A DNA stretch of 17,852 bases from Chitinophagaceae bacterium. Lineage in GTDB: Bacteria > Bacteroidota > Bacteroidia > Chitinophagales > Chitinophagaceae. Below are positions 1-7,285 of the stretch, piece by piece. The DNA lies in assembly GCA_008080615.1 (NCBI GenBank), contig VIKJ01000055.1:1-17852 (forward strand), written 5' to 3'. Made by a program: the position numbers and the translations under genes. The first letter of the stretch is position 1. Every line of letters starts with the position of its first letter. Under the pieces are notes generated by a model that was not told the DNA's origin, did no database searches, and saw only the letters and a list, made by a program, of their open reading frames with translations.

Positions 1-71
1 TGCCGTTTAATACATTACTTTTATCCTTTAAAACCGTATCACTTTTTTAGGACGTCACAGTAAATAAATTG

Positions 72-1625
72 TTATCTGGTAGAAGGCATATTCAACGGAG
101 TATCACGCTTTAGCATATTCTCTTGATTGGCCATGATCCAAGCTGTATGAAAAATGAGTTTGGTTCTTTTTTCCATCAACTCAAAATTAATTTTCTCAAC
201 AGTGTCGGTTGGTCTATGATAATCTGCTTGCAACATACCATCATAAAAAAACAAAATAGGCACCCCTTTTTTGGCAAAATTATAATGATCGCTTCTGTAA
301 TAAATTTGATTGCGATCGTTGGGGTCATCGTATTTATAATCTAATACCAACTTAGTATATTGATTGTTTACTGCTTCGTTGATGATAGGCAATTCACTGC
401 TTAATTTATCATGACCAATTACATAAATATAATTGAGTGAATCTGCTGTTTTGCGCTCTGTGTCTACACGGCCAATCATATCTGTATTAAGGTCTACGCT
501 GGTTTTATCCAACGGATAAATTGGATGCTCTGAATAATAATCAGAACCCCATAATCCTTTTTCTTCTCCACTAACTGCCATAAAAACAATATTGCGTTTT
601 GGGCGATCGCCTTTTTTTGCAGCAGCAGCAAAAGCTTCGGCCATTTGCATTATTCCTGTTGTGCCAGAGCCATCATCATCTGCACCATAATATATTACAT
701 TACCTATTTTGCCAAGGTGATCGTAGTGGCTGGTAATAAATACGTATTCATCTTTTTTCTCGGTGCCAGGTAATAAAGCAATTACATTACTGCTTTCTAA
801 TTGCAAAGTTGTTTTAGCAGACTGTAGCACTACTTCCGAAATATAGTTGCCTTTTTCTACTTGCTTGATTTGTGCAAATGAAAGTGTATTGGTTCTGCCA
901 ATTAACGCACTAGCCACTTTAGCAGAAATGGTTGCACTAAAAAAAGCATTCGCGTTTGCTTTTAAATACATTTCTCCAACGGTATTGGTACTTTTGCTAC
1001 GAGGAAATTCGTTGGTAACAAGCAATACAGCAGCAGCCCCTAATTTTCTTGCAGCAGCAATTTTACCCCTAGAAGAAGCTGGGCTTATGAATCTTCTACC
1101 AGCTCCTGCAGGAGGAGTATAACCTTCGGGCATTCCATCTACAACAACCACTAGTTTGCCTTTAATGTCATATCCGGCATAGTCATTCCTTTTAACGGAA
1201 GTATCTACAATACCATATCCTGCAAATACGATGTTATTATATTTTAGTGTTCCAAATGCCAATCCTTCTAATGAAAAAGCAAAATCCATATCCCAGGCAA
1301 ATTGCTGGCCATTTACCATTAATTGCTTTGCAATCAAACTGTCTTTATATACTGGATATATTTGTTGATAGCTTTCTCCATTTCCTGGTTTCAAGCCCAT
1401 TTTTTTAAACTGCGCTTCAATGTATGCAGCAGCTTTTTTTTGACCCGGTGTGGCGGTTTCTCTTCCCTCCATTTCATCACTGGCAAGAATGGTTAACTTT
1501 TCTTTTAGTGCGGCTGCGGTAATGATAGCAGCATGCTTTGCTGATGCATCTTCTTTTTGTGCAATAACAAAATTGGCAACCAATAGCATTGCCAGTAGCA
1601 TTGTTTTTTTCATAATCAATTTCAT
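72..1625 (-). CDS. Secreted M28-family zinc metallopeptidase with PA-like insert
   Basis: Probable exported di-zinc aminopeptidase of family M28, acting in the periplasm or outside the cell on peptides. Residues 1-22 form a signal peptide (basic start, hydrophobic core, cut after a FVIAQ-like end). Residues about 130-270 carry a PA-like insert, as in many M28 enzymes. The catalytic domain follows: SHYDH at 299-303 (zinc His and Asp), ADDDGSG at 315-321 (bridging Asp), SGEEKG at 352-357 (general-base Glu and zinc Glu), NTDMIG at 380-385 (zinc Asp) and SDHYNF at 445-450 (zinc His). All five metal-ligand positions of the family are therefore present. At 517 residues the length is usual for bacterial PA-containing M28 proteins. 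The ATG lies 6 bp after the rpiB stop, so it is probably translated from the same message; a second ATG four codons in is also possible. The true substrate cannot be read from the sequence. Confidence 0.93.
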   Translation of the reverse strand: MKLIMKKTMLLAMLLVANFVIAQKEDASAKHAAIITAAALKEKLTILASDEMEGRETATPGQKKAAAYIEAQFKKMGLKPGNGESYQQIYPVYKDSLIAKQLMVNGQQFAWDMDFAFSLEGLAFGTLKYNNIVFAGYGIVDTSVKRNDYAGYDIKGKLVVVVDGMPEGYTPPAGAGRRFISPASSRGKIAAARKLGAAAVLLVTNEFPRSKSTNTVGEMYLKANANAFFSATISAKVASALIGRTNTLSFAQIKQVEKGNYISEVVLQSAKTTLQLESSNVIALLPGTEKKDEYVFITSHYDHLGKIGNVIYYGADDDGSGTTGIMQMAEAFAAAAKKGDRPKRNIVFMAVSGEEKGLWGSDYYSEHPIYPLDKTSVDLNTDMIGRVDTERKTADSLNYIYVIGHDKLSSELPIINEAVNNQYTKLVLDYKYDDPNDRNQIYYRSDHYNFAKKGVPILFFYDGMLQADYHRPTDTVEKINFELMEKRTKLIFHTAWIMANQENMLKRDTPLNMPSTR

Positions 1626-1631
1626 TTGGGG

Positions 1632-2087
1632 TTAATTACAAGCAATCTTGCCAACGCGGTTGGCGTGGCGGCCACCTTCGAAAGGTGTATTCATAAAAAG
1701 GTCTAGCATTTGCTCTGCAAGTGCCAATGCAACAAAGCGAGCAGGTATACAAATCATATTGGCATCATTGTGCATGCGAATTAATTGTGCCACATCATTT
1801 TGCCAACAAAGGCCAGCACGAATACCTTGATGTTTATTGGCAGTAATGGCTACGCCATTGGCTGATCCACATAATAAAATACCAAATGCAGCATCTCCTT
1901 TTTCTACGGCCGTAGCAGTAGGATGTGCAAAATCTGGATAGTCTACAGAATTTGCAGTATAGGTTCCAAAATCTATTACAGTAAACCCTTTTTCGGTTAA
2001 CCATTTAGCTATTGCTGTTTTGTATTCAAGACCAGCATGGTCACAACCAATAGCAATTGGTTTGTTTGCATCAAAAACGTACGGCAT
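1632..2087 (-). CDS. rpiB: Ribose 5-phosphate isomerase B
   Basis: Cytoplasmic isomerase interconverting ribose 5-phosphate and ribulose 5-phosphate in the non-oxidative pentose phosphate pathway. The RpiB/LacAB fold is recognisable along the full 151 residues: GCDHAG at 14-19 (substrate-binding Asp-His), DFGTYT at 39-44, CGSANG at 73-78 with the catalytic Cys73, a RMHNDAN stretch at 104-110 with the ring-opening His, and GGRHANRVGKI at 138-148 for phosphate binding. The CGSANG form (rather than CGTGIG) is, from memory, common in Bacteroidota enzymes. LacA/LacB-type galactose-6-phosphate isomerases are the main alternative, but no lac genes are near. It lies 17 bp after tatC and 6 bp before the peptidase gene, which suggests one transcript; the functional link between the three is not obvious. 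Confidence 0.95.
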   Translation of the reverse strand: MPYVFDANKPIAIGCDHAGLEYKTAIAKWLTEKGFTVIDFGTYTANSVDYPDFAHPTATAVEKGDAAFGILLCGSANGVAITANKHQGIRAGLCWQNDVAQLIRMHNDANMICIPARFVALALAEQMLDLFMNTPFEGGRHANRVGKIACN

Positions 2088-2104
2088 ATGATTTATTTAA
2101 TTAG

Positions 2105-2959
2105 CTAATCCCATTCTTCGTTTTCCTGCTCTTTATTTTTTTTGGCTACTCTGGCAGATACCAAAATACTTAACTCATATAAAATCCATAAAGGCGTAAA
2201 TACAATTAATTGGCTCATCCAGTCGGGGCTTGGCGTAATAAATGCTGCCACAATTAAAATAATGATGATAGCATACTTGCGGGTATCTCTTAAAAACTTA
2301 GGTGTAATCAATCCTATTTTAGTTAATATATAAGCCAATACAGGAAGTTCAAAAGCCAATCCGCAACCCAAAATAATATTGGTAAGATTGTCTAAGTAAT
2401 CGGCAAATGTTGGCCTTGTTACAATCATGTTTTCGGTACCCAATTGAAATCCGGCTAAGAAATTAAACGTGAATGGCCCCAATAAAAAATACCCAAAGGC
2501 CGCACCACTAAAGAAGAAGAAAGAAACCCAAAATATTACAAACTTTGTATTGTTTAATTCTTTCTCTTTTAATGCAGGTTTTACAAAACGCCAGAATTCC
2601 CAAAAAATAAAAGGAAAAGCGATGATAATGCCTCCAACAAAAGCCATCGTAATACTGCTTAAAAACTGGCCACCAAATGTGGTGCTCTGCATGGTTACTT
2701 CTACGGGTGGCATACAAAGTGCTTCGCCCATATGCGCCCAATGGCTAAAATCACAGAGTACTTTATAACTAATGAAATTTTTATTGATGGGCCCAACAAT
2801 GATGTTGTCGAAAATCCAGTTGCGGTAAATAAAAATGAAAACGGCAGCAACCAGGATGGCTATTACCGAGCGTATAATATGGCCCCTTAATTCTTCAAGA
2901 TGATCTATAAAAGTCATCTCTTCTTTTCCTTCTACTGCTGTTCTATTAAATAATGCCAT
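2105..2959 (-). CDS. tatC: Sec-independent protein translocase TatC
   Basis: Polytopic inner-membrane subunit of the twin-arginine translocase, which recognises RR signal peptides of folded proteins. Near the N-terminus it has the family signature FIDHLEELR at 17-25, including the signal-peptide-binding Glu. Six hydrophobic segments follow. The cytoplasmic loop FWEFWRFVKPALKEKE and the ITPSPDWMSQ motif late in the protein are typical. The first periplasmic loop is long, as is usual for Bacteroidota TatC. No tatA/tatB is in the window, so the partner must be encoded elsewhere. A TAACTTTG box lies 26 bp before the ATG, so it may head a tatC-rpiB-peptidase transcript; readthrough from the CorC-type gene is also possible since no terminator is visible between them. 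Confidence 0.95.
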   Translation of the reverse strand: MALFNRTAVEGKEEMTFIDHLEELRGHIIRSVIAILVAAVFIFIYRNWIFDNIIVGPINKNFISYKVLCDFSHWAHMGEALCMPPVEVTMQSTTFGGQFLSSITMAFVGGIIIAFPFIFWEFWRFVKPALKEKELNNTKFVIFWVSFFFFSGAAFGYFLLGPFTFNFLAGFQLGTENMIVTRPTFADYLDNLTNIILGCGLAFELPVLAYILTKIGLITPKFLRDTRKYAIIIILIVAAFITPSPDWMSQLIVFTPLWILYELSILVSARVAKKNKEQENEEWD

Positions 2960-2984
2960 GTTGGAGTTTACTGTGCTAAGTGCG

Positions 2985-2992
2985 CAAAGTTA
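2985..2992 (-). promoter_or_regulatory. Candidate -7 promoter box before tatC
   Basis: On the minus strand this reads TAACTTTG, a full match to the Bacteroidota -7 consensus TAnnTTTG. Transcription would begin about 20 nt before the tatC ATG. A TTTG that could act as the -33 element lies 25 nt further upstream, which is longer than the usual 17-23 nt spacing, so the promoter is only half supported. Confidence 0.4.
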
Positions 2993-3011
2993 AGGACTTG
3001 GAGCAAGTAAA

Positions 3012-4271
3012 TTATTGCAAAACCTTCATTTTAACCATTTCTATCCGGGTATCACTTACGGTTAGGATGTCGAACTTGAAATTATTGATAATAATGGTTT
3101 CTTTTTGTTTAGGAATGGTTTCATGCTCGTTGATAATATATCCACTAAGGGTTTCTGAATCACTTGCTGGGAAGTTGAGGGTATATTTCTCGTTTAGGTA
3201 ATCTAGTTCCAAACGGCCACTGAATATGAATTCGTCTTCAGACAGTTGCTTTTCTACAAACTCCTCTACATCGTATTCATCGTGAATTTCTCCAAAAATC
3301 TCTTCTAATACGTCTTCCATGGTAACAATACCTGCTGTTCCACCAAATTCATCTACTACCCAAGCAATGCTTTTTCGCTCTTTCGAAAACTTATTAATCA
3401 GGTCGGTTGCACTCATGCTCTCGGGAACTGCAATAATAGGATGGATAATACTTTTAATATTGGCTGGCTTGTCGAAAAGGTCTAATTGGTGAATATAGCC
3501 TACTATATTGTCGATACTTTCTTCAAAAACCAACAGTTTGCTCAATTTGGTACTGATGAATTCGGCCTTGGCTTCTTCTACACTGGTATTGATTTCTAAT
3601 GCCACAATCTCTGTTCTGGGAACCAAGCACTGCCTAATTTTAATGGTAGGTAAACTAAGTGCGTTTTCGAATAATTCAGTGTTTAGCTCCTGTGATTCTT
3701 CATCCTGTTCCTTGGTTTGCTGAAAAAAATGCTCCAAATCAACTTTGGAAAAAACCTCATTTCTATTGTTTACCCTCACATTAAACACATATTTCAAAAT
3801 CCATTGAGATATGTTCACCATTAAGTTGGTGAGCGGTAAAAATAAATTATGGAAAAAATTGGCTAATGGGGCAAAAAAACTAAGCAGTGTATCGTTTTTA
3901 GCCCTGAAAATAGCTTTGGGTAAAAATTCGCCAACAACCAATACCACAATAGTAGAGAGCAGGGTATCGAATGCCATTTTTAGAAATTCATTCTCTATTT
4001 TAAGTGGATTCCAAATGCCGGTGTTTAATAGTTCATCGAACAATAAACCATAAATAACTAAGAAAATATTCAAGCCAATTAAACAAGTGCCTATAAAACG
4101 GGCAGGAAATTCCATGAATCGGGCCAGTATGGCGCCGCTTTTTTTACCTTGTTTTTTCTTCAATTCAATACTCAAGCGATTGGCAGTTACAAAGGCAATT
4201 TCGTAGCCTGCAAAAAAGCCAATAAACAAAAGAGTACCAACTATACAAAGAATGGTATAGAGATGTGTCAT
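3012..4271 (-). CDS. CNNM/CorC-type membrane protein with CBS pair (hemolysin-like)
   Basis: Inner-membrane protein of the CNNM/CorC (older name: hemolysin-like, TlyC/HlyC) family, linked to Mg2+ or Co2+ efflux. Residues 1-165 form the CNNM (DUF21) domain with about four membrane segments and the conserved GEFLPK at 114-119. A CBS pair runs from about 205 to 330, starting at the VPRTEIVAL motif (217-225) and containing WVVDEFGGTAGIVTMEDV (304-321) followed by an acidic EEIFGEIHDEYD stretch. The C-terminal 75 residues match the CorC_HlyC domain. The 419-residue length is normal. There is no other Met before residue 52 and the first helix needs Met1, so the start is secure. A promoter box sits only 4 nt before the ATG, implying a leaderless or nearly leaderless message. 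From memory, Bacteroidota often carry such a gene straight after lptC; here about 4 kb separates them. Confidence 0.92.
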   Translation of the reverse strand: MTHLYTILCIVGTLLFIGFFAGYEIAFVTANRLSIELKKKQGKKSGAILARFMEFPARFIGTCLIGLNIFLVIYGLLFDELLNTGIWNPLKIENEFLKMAFDTLLSTIVVLVVGEFLPKAIFRAKNDTLLSFFAPLANFFHNLFLPLTNLMVNISQWILKYVFNVRVNNRNEVFSKVDLEHFFQQTKEQDEESQELNTELFENALSLPTIKIRQCLVPRTEIVALEINTSVEEAKAEFISTKLSKLLVFEESIDNIVGYIHQLDLFDKPANIKSIIHPIIAVPESMSATDLINKFSKERKSIAWVVDEFGGTAGIVTMEDVLEEIFGEIHDEYDVEEFVEKQLSEDEFIFSGRLELDYLNEKYTLNFPASDSETLSGYIINEHETIPKQKETIIINNFKFDILTVSDTRIEMVKMKVLQ

Positions 4272-4275
4272 GACT

Positions 4276-4304
4276 CAAAGTTAAGGGATATCTATATAAA
4301 CAAA
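4276..4304 (-). promoter_or_regulatory. Candidate Bacteroidota promoter of the CorC-type gene
   Basis: On the minus strand TTTG (4304-4301) is followed after 17 nt by TAACTTTG (4283-4276). This fits the Bacteroidota sigma-A pattern TTTG/TTG, 17-23 nt, TAnnTTTG. The -7 box ends 4 nt before the ATG at 4271, which puts the expected transcription start at or next to the A of the start codon. The -33 TTTG is also the first part of the T-rich tail of the terminator just upstream. Confidence 0.55.
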
Positions 4305-4326
4305 GTACCCCGTAGAAACGGGGTAC
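4294..4326 (-). terminator. Rho-independent terminator after the sigma-factor operon
   Basis: A perfect 9-bp stem GTACCCCGT / ACGGGGTAC (4305-4313 with 4318-4326) closes on a 4-nt loop. On the minus strand it is followed by TTTGTTTATAT, a T-rich tail. The hairpin lies 40 nt after the stop of the repeat-protein gene. On the plus strand no T-run follows, so it acts on minus-strand transcription only. Confidence 0.85.
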
Positions 4327-4365
4327 GCTACCGATAAATTTAACATGAGAAATCGGCTATTGTTT

Positions 4366-5877
4366 TTATTTAAAATCTACTGTGCAATTTTGGCATTTCA
4401 TTTCTATTTTAAGGCCTTTGCCATCTCCGCCAACGGCAGAAAAACGAGTATCATTATTTCTATCATCTCCACCGTAAGCCCTCATTACAGACCTGTTAAC
4501 CGAGCGAATTTCTTCAGACAATTTATCTTCCTTGTCTTTGGATGCAGGTTTTGGCTCTTCTTTCAAAGGTAATTTTTCAAAATTGCCATATACTGTGCTA
4601 AAGGGTCCTGAATAATTGATATTGTAGTTTTTTACTTCTCTAAGGGGTAATCGGATATCGGCATATTTGTTATCAATACGAATTAAATTAACACCGCTAT
4701 TGATTTGGCGAACTTTTATATCTGAATTGGTGCCATCTAATTCTAAACTTGCATATAATTTAGTGATACGTAAGTTGCCATAATTTTTTCTGCCCCTTAA
4801 ATGATCAATCCCTTCAATTTCGTATTCATCATTGGTGCTTCTAAAAACCAGGTTTTTAACTAAGGCCATTTCTATGGTGCTGTATTTAGAATCTAGGTCG
4901 GCATCGTCTATATTTCCTGTGGTTAATCTACCATTCATGAATTCGATTTCTGCATTGGCAATATTGCCTACAGATGCATTGGCGTATTTAGAACGTAGAT
5001 ATAGTTTAGTGAAATCTTCAGCGTCTAAATTACCATTGGTTAAATCAATTGTAGCATTATTGATTTTGCCCGAAATTTGAACATCTGCGTATTTACTTTC
5101 AACATCTAATTTATTGCTGTTAGGAATATAGATAGTTACTACTCTTTTGATATTACTCTTGCTTCCAACATTTTCTCCATTACCATTAAATATGGCCACA
5201 TTGTTATTGGGCTGACCCGTCCAACCAAAAGTAGTTCCATTCATTGTATAGCTTCCGCCACCAATACTGCCCGATTTTATTTTTACTGAAGTGCCCAAAT
5301 TTTTTAAAGTGATATTTAATTTTTCAAACCATTCTTCATCACTTAATTTTCCATCTCCTTCAAAGTAAACGGTAGTAGTAATTTTTACTTTGGGTTGGTC
5401 CCAGCTTTTGATTACAATATTCCTAGAAGTATTTTCAATATAAATATCTGCTGATTTTGAAACAGCCATTTCCTGGCTTACTTCTTTCGATTTTAAATCA
5501 TCTGCATTGGTAAAATTTTTTCCATTGAAGTAAGTAAAACCATTTACTTCTGGCATTTCCATTCTTTCTGGAAATTCTGGAAATTCAGCCATTGGAGGCA
5601 TCGGGGGCATTGCAGGCATTGTAGCCATTGGAGGCATTGGGGGTAACGCTGCCAATGCACCTAAATTACCTCTAATAATTTGAGCATTTTTTGCATCCAT
5701 CTCGGCCAAGATTTTCATCTGCTGAGTAGCTTGTTGGTTTTCGATGGATAATGCTTTCTGTTTTTGATTAGCTGCTTTTGGGGCAGTTGACGAAATGCTT
5801 TGTGCATGCACTTGAACCATCATGGCAAGCCCAAATAAAGCTAGTGTAGTTTGTAAAAAAAAGTTTCTCTTGTTCAT
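4366..5877 (-). CDS. Secreted DUF4097-like repeat (beta-solenoid) protein of unknown function
   Basis: Not assigned to a characterised protein. Residues 1-25 form a signal peptide (MNKRNFF start, hydrophobic core, end at VHAQ). Then come a Gln/Lys-rich stretch, a Pro/Met-rich linker of MPP-like triplets (81-98) and, from about 140, a beta-rich region that resembles DUF4097/putative adhesin domains (SADIYIENTSRNIVIKSW). Between 255 and 412 a motif of the form SKYA recurs at 261, 296, 330 and 403 (NKYA), spaced about 35 residues with one interval doubled. This suggests a solenoid with one side lined by Lys-Tyr. The tail is charged (436-470) and ends in KCQNCTVDFK with a CxxC at 495-498. No type IX sorting tail is apparent. 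It starts 9 bp after the anti-sigma-like gene and is closed by a hairpin terminator, so it is the last gene of a sigma/anti-sigma operon and may be its output or its sensor partner. Confidence 0.8.
   Translation of the reverse strand: MNKRNFFLQTTLALFGLAMMVQVHAQSISSTAPKAANQKQKALSIENQQATQQMKILAEMDAKNAQIIRGNLGALAALPPMPPMATMPAMPPMPPMAEFPEFPERMEMPEVNGFTYFNGKNFTNADDLKSKEVSQEMAVSKSADIYIENTSRNIVIKSWDQPKVKITTTVYFEGDGKLSDEEWFEKLNITLKNLGTSVKIKSGSIGGGSYTMNGTTFGWTGQPNNNVAIFNGNGENVGSKSNIKRVVTIYIPNSNKLDVESKYADVQISGKINNATIDLTNGNLDAEDFTKLYLRSKYANASVGNIANAEIEFMNGRLTTGNIDDADLDSKYSTIEMALVKNLVFRSTNDEYEIEGIDHLRGRKNYGNLRITKLYASLELDGTNSDIKVRQINSGVNLIRIDNKYADIRLPLREVKNYNINYSGPFSTVYGNFEKLPLKEEPKPASKDKEDKLSEEIRSVNRSVMRAYGGDDRNNDTRFSAVGGDGKGLKIEMKCQNCTVDFK
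5584..5637 (-). repeat. Six-unit 9-bp tandem repeat inside the repeat-protein gene
   Basis: Six units of 9 bp with core GGCAT or GCCAT on the plus strand (starting at 5588, 5597, 5606, 5615, 5624 and 5633). Each unit codes for one triplet starting with Met: MPP, MAT, MPA, MPP, MPP, MAE (residues 81-98). Unit gain or loss would keep the frame, changing only linker length. Confidence 0.8.
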
Positions 5878-5886
5878 AAGTTTAAA

Positions 5887-6645
5887 TTAAATACTTAAAA
5901 AATAACTGCGGGTAGTATCTACTGGTCCGCGATTTTGTTTAAATCGATTGTTGGTTTTATTCATTTCCAGCTGCAGCTGTTTCAGAATAGTTAGTTTTTG
6001 TTGATAGAGATTGATGAGCTGATCTAATAAATCATTGTTGATTCCAGTTTTGGAAATACTTGACTTAATATCTCGTTCTTCTTTCTCCATTTGCTTGATT
6101 TGTATGTTAAAATCTTTGAAATAGTCTGCACTTTCTGCATACATCGGATAAGTGCTTATCCTGGCTTTTTGCAAATTAATTACCTGTGTAAAACTGGTTT
6201 CTACATTCTTAAATGTTGCTAAAGAAATTTCTGTTGGTTCTGTACTTGCGTAAGCTGCTGAATGATTAGTAGGTTTTGTTCCTTTTTGTTTATTCAAAAA
6301 TTGATTTTCTTGTTTTGCTAATAAAGGGGCTTCTGAATTATTTTCAATTATAGTAGGTTCAACTATTGATTTTTTTTCTTCTGCTGGTTTGCTCTTAACA
6401 ATTTGATCTTCCTTATGAGCGCCCGTTTTATTTGCAACTTTACTTGTTACCTGATTGCTTACTTTTTTTACAGAAGGTTCTAGTAAAAAATACCATCCAC
6501 CGATTCCTATTATTCCAATAACACATGCAGCTACAGCCCATTGTACCAGCCGAGCAATTGGAATAACCCGAATAGTTTTAGGAGCAGGCTTTAATTGTGC
6601 CTGAATATTTTCCCAAACCATTGGTGCAGGTTCTTCACAGTCCAT
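5887..6645 (-). CDS. Single-pass membrane protein, probable anti-sigma factor
   Basis: Not a recognised named family. A short cytoplasmic N-terminus (residues 1-33) contains APMVWENIQAQL, a Trp-containing motif I associate with Bacteroidota anti-sigma-like membrane proteins. One membrane helix follows at about 34-55. The remaining 195 residues are outside: a Lys/Thr/Glu-rich linker (58-135) and then a helical, probably coiled-coil region from about 170 to 238 (EKEERDIKSSI, LLDQLINLYQQKLTILKQLQLE). It lacks a full ZAS/RskA-type cytoplasmic domain, so if it binds the sigma factor it must do so with about 30 residues. Its ATG lies within the end of the sigma gene (11-bp overlap), with an in-frame stop directly before it, so the start is firm and translation is likely coupled. 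Anti-sigma function is inferred from this arrangement, not from a catalytic or binding motif. Confidence 0.7.
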   Translation of the reverse strand: MDCEEPAPMVWENIQAQLKPAPKTIRVIPIARLVQWAVAACVIGIIGIGGWYFLLEPSVKKVSNQVTSKVANKTGAHKEDQIVKSKPAEEKKSIVEPTIIENNSEAPLLAKQENQFLNKQKGTKPTNHSAAYASTEPTEISLATFKNVETSFTQVINLQKARISTYPMYAESADYFKDFNIQIKQMEKEERDIKSSISKTGINNDLLDQLINLYQQKLTILKQLQLEMNKTNNRFKQNRGPVDTTRSYFLSI

Positions 6646-7159
6646 TTAATAATTGTTTTGCTCGTTGATATTGACTCTTGCTTGTTGATTCTGAAATAGT
6701 TAATGCTGTTGCAATTTCTTTATGTGAATAATCTTCTAAAACATACAAATTAAATACCTGTCTACATCCTTGGGGCAGGGCCTTAATTTCTTGATGAATG
6801 ATTTGCATATCCACTGTTTTCCACCATGCAATGGGTTCATCCTGTACCGATTCATCATAGTTTGTATCCCATTCTTGCCACTGCAAACTCTTTTTAGATT
6901 GCCTAATGCATTCATTTACTACAATTCTTTTTAACCACCCTCCAAACTGAGCTGCTTCTTTTAATTGTTCCAGTTTACTAAAAGCCAGTATAAACGCATC
7001 TTGTAATAAATCTTCCGCAGTTGCCCTATCCCCAGCCATCCTGATACAAATATTGAACATGGCTTTGCTATATTGCTGGTATAACCAAGCCCTGGCTGCT
7101 GCATCTCCTTTGCAGGCCTTTTGTACAATAGCCGTTTGTATGGTTGCTGCCTGTTCCAA
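6635..7159 (-). CDS. ECF-subfamily RNA polymerase sigma factor
   Basis: Sigma-70 factor of the extracytoplasmic-function type, directing RNA polymerase to a small set of promoters. Region 2 covers about 22-88 (LYQQYSKAMFNICIRM, then ATAEDLLQDAFILAF, then GGWLKRIVVNECI). Region 4 covers about 120-172, with ALPQGCRQVFNLYVLEDYSHKE and a helix-turn-helix ending SKSQYQRAKQLL. Region 3 is absent, as expected for ECF factors; 174 residues is a normal length. The start appears to be TTG at 7159: no ATG occurs in frame upstream before the preceding terminator, and the next Met is too far into region 2. It overlaps the probable anti-sigma gene by 11 bp. The 126-bp gap upstream should hold its promoter, but I see no TAnnTTTG box there, so it may use its own factor. 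Confidence 0.92.
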   Translation of the reverse strand: MEQAATIQTAIVQKACKGDAAARAWLYQQYSKAMFNICIRMAGDRATAEDLLQDAFILAFSKLEQLKEAAQFGGWLKRIVVNECIRQSKKSLQWQEWDTNYDESVQDEPIAWWKTVDMQIIHQEIKALPQGCRQVFNLYVLEDYSHKEIATALTISESTSKSQYQRAKQLLNGL

Positions 7160-7232
7160 GAATTGTTCTTTTATAAGAGTATGAAAGGTTAAAAAGGTTG
7201 GAAATGAATCAATATTATTTTTTGGGGTTACC

Positions 7233-7267
7233 TCAAAACAAAAGGCAGGGTATCTGCCCCTGCCTTT
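7233..7267 (-). terminator. Rho-independent terminator after the coaX-lptC-reductase operon
   Basis: A perfect 10-bp stem AAAGGCAGGG / CCCTGCCTTT (7241-7250 with 7258-7267) with a 7-nt loop. On the minus strand it runs into TTTTGTTTTG. It starts 19 nt after the stop of the aldo/keto reductase gene and lies before the sigma-factor gene, so it separates the two operons. Confidence 0.85.
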
Positions 7268-7285
7268 AAAATAAGTATAATTGAA

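Noticed and set aside
1..71. Possible end of a plus-strand gene running into the left edge (open for about 20 codons from base 1)
   Set aside because: The stretch is short, AT-rich and shows no motif; it cannot be told from chance.
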